Below, piece by piece: positions 1-8,501 of a DNA stretch of 64,000 bases (position 1 is its first letter; each line of letters opens with the position of its first letter). Below the pieces are notes generated by a model. The model was not told the DNA's origin. It saw only the letters and a program-made list of their open reading frames with translations, and made no database searches. This DNA comes from Monosporascus cannonballus (lineage: Eukaryota > Ascomycota > Sordariomycetes > Xylariales), in assembly GCA_004154925.1 (NCBI GenBank), contig QJNS01000248.1, forward strand, positions 1-64,000, written 5' to 3'. A program made the translations under genes and the position numbers.

Positions 1-726
1 ACCCCCCCCCCCCCCCTGCCCAAGCTTCTGGTCTTCTAGGCAACTGAGTGACCGAAGCGCCTTAACGCCAAACGGATGGGATATCAATACGACATGCTAG
101 ACGGCCATCCTGTTAGCTTAAACGTGATTATCGCAAACACCTGCAATCCGTACTGTGTAGGGCTGGAAGTTTGCTCGTCTTGTATTTATAAGGCCGTGGC
201 GCTTCAAGCAGTAGTATGAGCCATAGATGGGCGTCGTATGCACAAAATTACAGAACAATATTACCATTAGCCACATAATGTGGTGAGAATAGCTATAGGA
301 CTGTGCGCACCGATTTGTACATGTCTCTCTCGCGAATTTGGGGAGTGCAGCCCGTCGTCCCTTGTCCCCAACTCTCCCATCCCACCGTGTCGGAGATGAT
401 AGGCTTCATTAACGTGGCCGCCGCCAGGGCATCTCCTTGATCAATGCTACACATTGCCACATTCCACAACGTCTTTACTCCCGGCTCAAGTGGATGGGCA
501 GCGTCGTGCGAAAGTCAATGACCAGAAAGGGAAAAAAAAAAAAAAAAAAAAAAAACGCCGCTCCGATGCTCCGTAATGCGTCTGCGGGCGTGAAAAAAAA
601 AACAAAAGCCAATCATTCAATCCAAGTAGCCCCTTCGCCATACGCAACAAGATAAACTCCTCGCCCCTAGAATTGATACAGCGAATGTTATGCAGGTCCG
701 ATGTAAGTGGTGTGTTTCGAGGGTGC
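1..726. other. Gene-less left edge with homopolymer tracts
   Basis: No supported gene. The window opens with a 15-base C run (2-16), and a 24-base A run lies at 532-555. Short open frames here are low-complexity, being lysine runs made by the A tract. The right part is the 3' flank of the SUR2-type gene that ends at 727. Confidence 0.6.
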
Positions 727-1966
727 TTATTGAGCCTTGGCGGATGGTTTCTTTGCGTCCACTTCCACGTGCCCTTGGGCCTTGTTCCTCGACCTCTCGT
801 ATTTCAGGGATGTGTCGCCCTTCCACATAGTCCCCAGCAGAGCATCCCAGAAGGTAAAGAATGGCTGGGAGAAGTTCGTCTTGATACCCCAACTCTGGTG
901 GTGTATATCGTGATAGGCCGCGTTGTTGCCCGAGAAGTGCTGAATTGGGTCCCAGGGTAGGGAATACCCACAATGGTCGTCGACAGTCTTGACCGTCGAG
1001 AGGATCCAGAATAGCGTGCCTTGCCGTTCTGTCATTCCGGCAACCTTATAAGCAAGTCCGGCACCAGCTGTATCGAGGAGGAAGCCTTCGAACGGATGGT
1101 TGTACAATGCTCCGTAGGCATAAGGAACATAGAGTCGATGGTGCCTCGAGTGGAAGGTCACTAAAAAATCCATTAGTCGCGGGGTCCACAGACGAGAAGG
1201 GGTTATATCAAATCCACGCACTGTACAGCCATTTGTTCATGTGCATAGCACGATGCAGGAAGTATTGCCAAGTATCTAAGAAGACGAAGGCTACCACGAA
1301 CTGTATGGCGGGGATGATACCATGGTATATGATTCTGGCGACTAGGAGTTCCCACGGCGCGAAAGCCGGCACGGCGCTTCCGCCGGGACCGGCGAGGCGG
1401 GTCGTGAGGAAAGGATAGTGGCCACCGGCCAACGCGCCGGCAAGCAGTGGGTGGGATACGGACATATTCTTCGAGATGGCAGCGGCATTGAGCCCGAACA
1501 GAGAGAGGACGGCGGGTAATGCTCTCTGGCCCAGCCGAATTCTCGTGGCCCAGACAGCTACATCGTACTCCTCCTTGCCTGTCACTTGCGGGGGGTCGAC
1601 GACGCCAAGGAAGAAGCCCATGCCGGCCTGGATGACCTGCTGGAAGATGACGTCGCGGAAAACTTCATAGCGCGTGGCACGGTTGCGCTGGGCGATTTCG
1701 GCGGGGGTATGTAGGCGGTACTGCGGCCAGATGTCGTAGACATCGACGACGTGGAAGAATACTGACACGACCCAGTAGGCGATTATGGGCGCAAAGGTGG
1801 ATAGCAAGGAGTCAGATACCCACGGTATTAGGCTAGGGCGCTCAACCAGCGTATAAGATGGCAAAGGCGGAAGGTCGGTAGAAGCTATTGTTGAACTCGT
1901 GAAGTTATTCGCCATGGCTGATCGAATGGCGGCCGCCATGCAGAGGAGGGCTCGATTTAATGGCAT
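727..1966 (-). CDS. SUR2: Sphingolipid C4-hydroxylase (SUR2-type fatty acid hydroxylase)
   Basis: Two exons on the minus strand, 1966-1222 and 1160-727, give 392 aa; the 61-bp intron runs from a GTGCGT donor to a TTTTTTAG acceptor. The product belongs to the ER-membrane di-iron fatty acid hydroxylase superfamily, and yeast Sur2 converts dihydrosphingosine to phytosphingosine. Visible evidence: the three histidine clusters HRAMH (238-242), HSRHH (252-256, completed only across the splice) and HDIHH (332-336), with several hydrophobic membrane segments. The conserved block NKWLY-MTFHSRHHRLYVPYA crosses the exon junction, which supports the intron. The ATG at 1966 is the first of the frame; an internal Met could also serve as start. 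It is divergent from TCTP across 1.6 kb. Family assignment is strong; substrate is inferred from the family. Confidence 0.93.
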
Positions 1967-3592
1967 GCAGGCAAGGCTTGAATGAGAGACAGACGAGCTT
2001 TATCCCGCGATGTTGAGAGGAAGTTGATACCAGAGTCGTAGGTGTAAAGGTTCATCTAGGCAGGGCGTGCAAGTCGGTCGCGAATGAATATATGGATATG
2101 TTTGCTGGTGGTCTATTGGCGGCCAACCCAGGCTACCAAGAGGTAGCGGCGGATGTCCGGAAATGATGGAACGGGTAAAACTCACTCTCTCGGTGGGAAC
2201 CCGAGAAGAACAGTAACGGTCTGGGTATTATGATTAGGCGGAAGTATTCTTGTTCGTACAATTAAGCAGGGGCTAAGTAGAGAGCACGCCTACTTAGCCT
2301 CTCAAAAGTTAAGTTGATGTGAAGAAGAAGTTGCTTCAGTAGAAATTCAATGTTGCTACCTAGAGGGATCTACGACGTTAACTCATTTAAGGCTTATGTA
2401 AGAAGAGTGTTATTACTTGTCGGAGGCCGAGTAACCGGGGCTAGGGACGACGAACATGGACAGGCGCGATCATCATATGTTTTTCCTGTTTTTCCTGACC
2501 ATACTTTCTTCGTGCATAAGGCCATACGTAGGCAGCCACATAGGGAGGTAGGTACATATAAATCGCGCTTTGCACTGGGAAAAAAAAAAAAGGGTACATA
2601 CATCATGGATGTAATTAGCGTGCCCGGTTGATGGGACGCGGAATTTACGTGAATAGCATCCTATTTTCCCTTTATATCTCCGAGTTTGGCCGTCCATCTT
2701 ACAAATGTTTCCGAAGTCCCGCATATCTGGGTATGAATTAACGTGCATATGATGCATTGGAATCCATGTAGCGCAGCTACTATGTAATATATCGGTAGGA
2801 GTACCGATATGCAGCTTCATCTCTTGTACCCACCTCTGTGCATGTCGAATGATAGGTAGCTGTGCAGCCCACTATCGTGTTACTAGGTAATTAAAGTTAA
2901 AAACCTAAAATGACCTGACAGGTACGAGTGTGTGTCCTTCAATCGACGGAGTGTATGGTGCGTACTGTATATGCATGGGGTTCGCCAATCATGCGTGTAA
3001 TAGTAAAGGATGGGAATGAAGAAGCACTTCAAATACTACCTAGGTATGTCTAGGGGTGGCGGCAGCTACATGCGGGTGCCTGCTAGATACAGTATCTACA
3101 GCCAGGTACCTCACCTAAATACGTAGTAGGCACTTCGAAGGCTGTCTCTAATGAATGCAACACGCGATAAACATGATTTGGCGTGATGGTAAAAGAGGAG
3201 TTGTCCGCAACGGGTATTCGCATATCTCGAGATCCACAGAGTAAGAGACAACTGGGGACACCTGCCAGCCGTCTGTTTAACGTCTAGATTTTCGAGGGGT
3301 CCGCGTTTCGAATAGGTCTAGTTCAGTCTGCCCCGCCATTCCCCACTAAAATTTCTCTCGGAGCTCCTGCCCGCCCATTGGAGGGTCTCGCCCACGATGT
3401 ATCTAAGTCACTCATAGATTCTGCTGCCCCTCACTGTCCCTCTTCTCGTCTTCCATTTAACCAAACTTAACGGTAGATTTTCTTCGTCAACCCGCCAGAG
3501 AAATCCTCCGCGTCCTCCATCTGCTTCTTCTTGTCTGCTTGACTATTATCTATCGTCTTTTTTTCGGCAATTTCCTCCTAGTGTAAGCCAAG
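1967..3592. other. Divergent intergenic region SUR2 / TCTP
   Basis: About 1.6 kb with no supported gene, acting as shared promoter space. It holds a 12-base A run near 2580-2591, a perfect 9-bp inverted repeat with a 4-nt loop at 2789-2810, and CCTAGGTA-type tracts near 3040-3125. Small open frames (for example 2350-2631) have no recognisable domain or coding bias. Confidence 0.6.
3331..3592 (+). promoter_or_regulatory. Pyrimidine-rich promoter and leader of TCTP
   Basis: The plus strand here is dominated by CT-rich runs up to the ATG, a layout common at strongly expressed ascomycete genes. An inverted CCAAT box (ATTGG) lies at 3377-3381, about 210 bp upstream of the start codon. No TATA box is convincing. 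The function is inferred from composition and position only. Confidence 0.4.
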
Positions 3593-4396
3593 ATGATTAT
3601 TTACAAGGTATGTTTTATCATCGAGAATTCCGCCCTCCCGTGTCCTGCCCTGGGCTCGACTTGCGACTGTGCTTTTTTCGATATTTTTTTTCCCCCCTTT
3701 TCTTCTTTTCCCCTTCTCACACTTCTCGCTAGGATATCTGCTCGTCGCACGAGGATGAGCTCCTCTCCGACTCCTTCCCCATCAGGGAGGTCGACGGCAT
3801 CGTCTACGAGGCCGATTGCGCCATGATCGAGGTCGGCGCTGTCAACGTCGACATCGGCGCCAACGCTTCCGCCGAGGAGGGCGAGGAGGCGCTTGAAGAC
3901 TCCGTCCAGAAAGTCAACAACATCATCCACTCTTTCAATCTCAAAGCCACCAGCTTCGACAAGAAGAGCTATGGCGTATATCTGAAGGGTGCGTGCACCT
4001 TATATGGCATCGGTCCAAGTCTTATGTTGAGTGTTTACATATATATATATATACCACTTGACTAACTGTTTGCCCTCCCGCACAGGCTACCTCAAGAGTC
4101 TTTCGCAGAAGCTGAAGGAGAAGGGTGCCTCGGATGAGGAGATAAAGGATTTCCAGACCAAGGCGCAGAACTTCTTCAAGAAGATCAGCGCCAATTTCAA
4201 GGACTACGAGTTCTATACCGGCTCGGAGATGGACCCTGACGGAATGTAAGTTCCCCCACTCTACACTGTGCGTGGGTTTGTGATCTTGATAGCTGACAAG
4301 CGCGAATACAGGGTTGTCCTCTTGAACTATCGGGAGGATGGTGTCACCCCCTATGTCACCCTCTGGAAGCATGGTTTGAGTCAGATGAAGGTTTAA
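3593..4396 (+). CDS. Translationally controlled tumor protein homolog (TCTP)
   Basis: Four exons, 3593-3607, 3733-3988, 4086-4245 and 4312-4396, give 171 aa, the usual TCTP length. Exon 1 encodes only MIIYK. All introns are GT-AG and phases match. The protein begins [20 protein letters not shown] and keeps the family signatures around [11 protein letters not shown] and NYREDG near the C-terminus. TCTP is a small abundant cytosolic protein of Mss4-like fold, linked in eukaryotes to growth, microtubules, mitochondria and translation. The second intron holds an (AT)n run (4039-4053). The gene is convergent with the proline-rich gene 280 bp downstream. Confidence 0.95.
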
Positions 4397-4675
4397 GGGG
4401 TGCAACCGGGAAACGATGTGACGATGCATATGGCTTAGGGTTACTCACGTTGCATTTGACCTTAGAACCCAGGCTTGTTGGACTAACACATGAGTCCGTC
4501 CTACGATACTTTAGGCGCCCGGGTCTTAAAGGCTTATATGAAAAACGAACTTCTCTTTCGGCTACCACATCCATGTGATCAACGTTCCTCGTGACTTGTC
4601 TTCTGTCAATCTAATTAACTACGGAGACGCGTATTGGGGATATCGTCGTGAAAGATCCGATGGGCTATCTCTCGG

Positions 4676-5869
4676 CTAAAACTTGGGTCTTGTCGCCAAA
4701 GGTATAGGCGGTGGAGCTCCTTCTCCAGGCTCAGTATTGTTACTAGACCCGGGCAAGACGGGCTTCTTCTTGGACGGCGGCGGCGGAGGCGGTTTCTTCT
4801 TGGTAACGCCGGCGACCATACCGGAAGCAAATGTAGACATAGTAGCCGCCGACGGGACAAAGGGAGACGTAGTAGACGAGGTCGAGTTCGGGTTCGGATT
4901 CTGCGGCGATGAAGAAGACGACGAAGGCGACGCCGCCGTCGCGGAAGTGCCGAGGCGCGCGAAACGCGCCTGCAGCTCGCTCAGCTGCGACTTCCCACCG
5001 TTGTCCCCCCCGCCGCCGCCGCCGTTCCCCAGCGTCGACGAGAGCCTGGACTTAGCTGTAGACGCATATCCATCTAACGACGACGACGACGGCGGACCAC
5101 CACCGCCGTCGACGCCGCCGCCGCCGCCACTGACAGAAGCTGGTGCCGGTGCCGGGGCCTTGCCCGACGCTCCTCCTCCTCCCCCTATCCCCAGCGCCGG
5201 CACCGAGATGCCGGCCGCGCCCAGCCGGTCCGCGACCCTCTGGTTTAGATAGCTCGGCTGCTGCGTAGGCTGCTGCTGCGCCGCGCCGGCGCCGTCGGGG
5301 CCGGGGCCAGGGCCAGGGCTCGCCGCAGACGCGGACGGCACCGGGGATGCGCTCGCGCCCCGCGGTGGTAGGCGCGGCGGGAGCGTCGGCGGCGGTGTCC
5401 GTCCGTCCGCGCGGCGCACGGGCGGCGGCGGAAGGTGCGACGTCTGCGGGCCGGTCGTGCTCTGTCGCTGTTGCTGGTGTTGATAGTAGTCTCCTCCTCC
5501 TGCCGCTGCTTGTGGTACGACGCCGGGAGCGGCAGTAGGAGCGGTAGTAGTGGTAGTACCGGGCGGCGGAGCCGGTGAGGTGGGAGAAGCCTGCGCCGAC
5601 CCTACGCGTCTCGGAGGCGGGGGGAACGAGGACGGGTCCGGGAGGGATTCTCGGCGCGCGGGCGGTGGGCGGCTTTCTATCGGCCTGGGCGAGGACGAGG
5701 ACTTGTCCCGGTTGACGAGGCCCTTCTGTTTGTGGCCGGGGGCGGTCAGTAATGCGAGTGGAAGAGGCGTATAGGGTAGTTGACTTACGACAGAGCCCCT
5801 GATGGAGGAGATGCCCGGGTCATTCTTGGGATGCCAGCCGTTCTTCGCGAAGTCTTTCCAGTCCGGCAT
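4676..5869 (-). CDS. Conserved proline-rich fungal protein, function unknown
   Basis: Two exons, 5869-5789 and 5725-4676, give 376 aa; the 63-bp intron has GTAAGT, a CTGAC branch site and an ACAG acceptor, and is in frame, so it could be misread as coding. Visible: a short N-terminal motif WKDFAKNGWHPK followed across the splice by SSIRGSVKGLVNRD; a long disordered middle rich in Pro, Ser, Gly and Ala; an internal block LNQRVADRLGAAGISVPALG; and a C-terminal polyproline stretch KKKPPPPPPSKKK that looks like an SH3 or profilin ligand. No enzymatic domain is seen. The layout recalls cortical-actin adaptors such as yeast Aim3, but that is only an analogy. The short N-terminal and internal motifs are the parts most likely to be conserved. 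Confidence 0.75.
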   Translation of the reverse strand: MPDWKDFAKNGWHPKNDPGISSIRGSVVSQLPYTPLPLALLTAPGHKQKGLVNRDKSSSSPRPIESRPPPARRESLPDPSSFPPPPRRVGSAQASPTSPAPPPGTTTTTAPTAAPGVVPQAAAGGGDYYQHQQQRQSTTGPQTSHLPPPPVRRADGRTPPPTLPPRLPPRGASASPVPSASAASPGPGPGPDGAGAAQQQPTQQPSYLNQRVADRLGAAGISVPALGIGGGGGASGKAPAPAPASVSGGGGGVDGGGGPPSSSSLDGYASTAKSRLSSTLGNGGGGGGDNGGKSQLSELQARFARLGTSATAASPSSSSSSPQNPNPNSTSSTTSPFVPSAATMSTFASGMVAGVTKKKPPPPPPSKKKPVLPGSSNNTEPGEGAPPPIPLATRPKF

Positions 5870-6639
5870 GATTCGTACCTACTTATCCGCTACCTTCTTA
5901 GTATAAGGGGGGTGTTTGGTTGATGATAGTCCATTGGTGTGTTAGGTAGGCATGTGATTATTTATCATTTGTTAAAGAGAAAAGAAGAACAGATTGTGGG
6001 TGATAATAAGTTCGGGATCGGGTATCTCTATTTCATTTTTTCACATGACCTTCGTCGGGTCCTGACGTTAGAGCTAAATCCTCTGTAGGTAGTACTTAGC
6101 TACGTTGCTGCTTCGTGAGTTGCGGTCAGTCCAGACATCAGTCACAGTTGCGTTGCTCTAGCCTCCAAGTCGTCCCAGTATTCAACCCTGGTATAAATCC
6201 TAAGAGCCCCACTATCCATCGGTTATCGCCGTGGCCAATGGTCACTAGCTTGAAATGACGTAATGCCAGTATAAGGTGCCCAGCCACAGCGCCTCAATCG
6301 AGACTTGCATGGGGCGTCAGGGCATGTGTGGGGACTTCCTTCCAATGGGCAATTGGGGGGACCCTGAACACGTTCCGTGTCGCTATCACCCCCTCCCCCC
6401 CTCCCCTTCCAAACCAGATCAAACCAAATATTGACTTAAGTACTTCGTGCATACATACATACATACATACATGCACTTAAACGCCCATTCCCGAAGTCGC
6501 GTCGCGTTTCCCGTCGCATACTGAGGTGGTGGTGGTGGTGGTGATTGCCTGTATTCAACAACAACAACAACAACAACAACGACAACAACTTACGCAAAAT
6601 ACGATGATATAGTAGAATTATAATGAGATATAAGCCACC
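5870..6639. other. Divergent intergenic region with a microsatellite cluster (proline-rich gene / MIS12)
   Basis: About 770 bp with no gene. Three simple repeats lie close together just upstream of MIS12: (ATAC)n at 6451-6472, (GGT)n at 6525-6543 and (CAA)n at 6556-6589. A C-rich run sits near 6383-6415. This is the shared promoter of two divergent genes, and the repeats probably fall in the MIS12 promoter or leader. Confidence 0.6.
6525..6589. repeat. Adjacent (GGT)n and (CAA)n microsatellites
   Basis: A run of GGT units (6525-6543) is followed after a short spacer by CAA units (6556-6580) and an interrupted continuation to 6589. It ends about 50 bp before the MIS12 start codon. Confidence 0.9.
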
Positions 6640-8169
6640 ATGACGTCTTCAAATTCGGACACGGAGCTCCTGACAGAGCACTTCGGCTACCCCCCAGTCG
6701 TACGTATATACCCACCTCATCCATCTTCTCTTCCCTTCCGCACACTGTTATATCCCTGCGCATCCGCCCGTATGTATCCATGTATGTATTGTATATACAT
6801 AAGGCCTCGCTAACAAAATCCGGGGAACCCCCCGCCCGGCTAGAGTCTCATCGACGACATCATCAACAGCGTCAACATCCTCGCCGAGCGCGCCCTCAAC
6901 AGCGTCGAGCAGGGGCTCCTGAACGCCCCGCCCGCGGCGCTGGGCTTCAGGGCCAACAACAGCAGGCAACAACGGCAGCCCCGGGATGCGGCGGCGGCGG
7001 GGGAGGAGGCGACGGACCCGGCCGAGGCGGCCAAGGACGAGATTGAGGCCGGCACGCACCAGCTCGAGACGCTGCTCTGCGCGAGCATCGACCGCAACTT
7101 CGACAAGTTCGAGATCTACGTGCTGCGCAACATCCTGTGCGTGCGGCCCGCCGACGTGCGCGACTGGATCCGCCTGTCGCACTACGAGGGGCTGGACTTC
7201 TCCTCCTCTTCTGCCGCCGCCACCTCCTCGGCGATCACCGGCACTACGTCTGCCGATGACGCTACCGCGGCGGACGGGGACAAGGAGATGAGGGAGAACG
7301 GAGACGGGGAAGGGATCGCGACGGCAAGCCCCGACGTCCCAACCCTCGAGGGCATCAACGGGCTGCGGCGCAAGCTGCGCGAGAGCATGCGGCTGAACGC
7401 GCTGCTGACGGCCGAGCAAGCGCGGAACGAGCGCCTGCTCCGCGACCTGCGGCGCCTCGTCGGCGCCCCCGCCGACTCCAAGGTGAAGCGCGAGTCCACG
7501 TCTACCGCCGTCGCCAGGATCACCGTCGATGACAGCAGCAGCGTCCCCCGAGACGACGACGACGCCGCCGACGCGGGCGGCAGCGGGAAGAGCCCCTTCG
7601 CCTTCCTGCACCGCAAGGCCGACCTCGCCGCCGAGGCCGGGCCCGACGCGCCCCTCGGCACGACGACGGCCTTCACGCTGTCGCAGATGCAGGCGCTGCG
7701 CGCGCTCTCGGCGTCCCTGCGGACCCTGGCCCCCGACCTGGCGCCCCCGCCCGGGAACTCGTCGCTATCGTCGGCGTCCGCATCCATGGCCGTTGACGAC
7801 GGAGACGGAGTCGGCGAGGCGGAAGAAGGCGAGAAGAACAGGAAGAAGAGCTGGCGCCGCGAGCGCCTCGAGTACGTCGAGGGCGCGGCGCGCCGCCACC
7901 TCGAGAGCGTGCAGGGCCTCGAGCTCGGCAGGGGCGGCGAGGTCCGCGACGGCGAGTGGCAGGGCGGGGGCCGCTCGCTGGCGCGCGGCGAGGTCGAGGG
8001 CCTCGAGAGGATCGTCTCGCTCCTAGGCGGCGGGGGCGGGGGCGCTGGTGCCGGGGAGGGCGCTGCCGGGGAGGTGCAGGGGGCGGGTGAGAAGAAAGGG
8101 AGGGGTGGAGGGGGGGATAGAGGTGGAGCGGACGAGGACGACGGTGCGGATCGTATGGATGAGTCGTGA
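6640..8169 (+). CDS. MIS12: Kinetochore protein MIS12/MTW1
   Basis: Two exons, 6640-6699 and 6844-8169, give 461 aa; the 144-bp intron runs from GTACGT to CTAG. The first exon encodes the N-terminus ending HFGYPPV, and the splice continues it as SLIDDIINSVN, the hallmark of Mis12/Mtw1. The following LAERALNSVEQGLL and the NFDKFEIYVLRNILCV segment are also typical. Mis12 is a core subunit of the Mis12/MIND complex that links inner kinetochore to Ndc80 and KNL1. The start sits in an excellent context (GCCACCATGA). The protein is longer than yeast homologs because of Ser/Ala/Asp-rich linkers and an acidic, Gly-rich tail. Exon 2 is very GC-rich. Convergent with the PPR gene, 332 bp apart. Confidence 0.93.
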
Positions 8170-8501
8170 TGCGTGGGACGTATACCCTGATATCGCCCGA
8201 GAGGCTGTACACTGTACATACACACATGGATATACACATGCTAGGGTTGTCGGTTAGTTTCCATCGTTCAGACGCGGCGGTTTGGGGTCTCCGGAGTTTT
8301 GCGGGTGGAATGCACGACGAAGGATGGGAATCGGCTTGGTTCCGCTATTTTGACATTTCCATATAATACGGGTTTCCTACTACATCGTATAGTACAGGGG
8401 GATGTGGCTAATAAGTCATCTCATCGTACAAGTCCGAGTTCTGTACCAAGTCTCCACCTACTCTCCATAATCCAACCAACCTACGAACTCCGGCCCTAAT
8501 G
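8170..8501. other. Convergent 3' spacer MIS12 / PPR gene
   Basis: 332 bp between two facing stop codons. Nothing but 3' untranslated sequence is apparent, and no clear terminator motif was seen. Confidence 0.5.

Noticed and set aside
437..655. Lysine-rich 72-codon frame near the left edge
   Set aside because: Created by the 24-base A tract; no other support.
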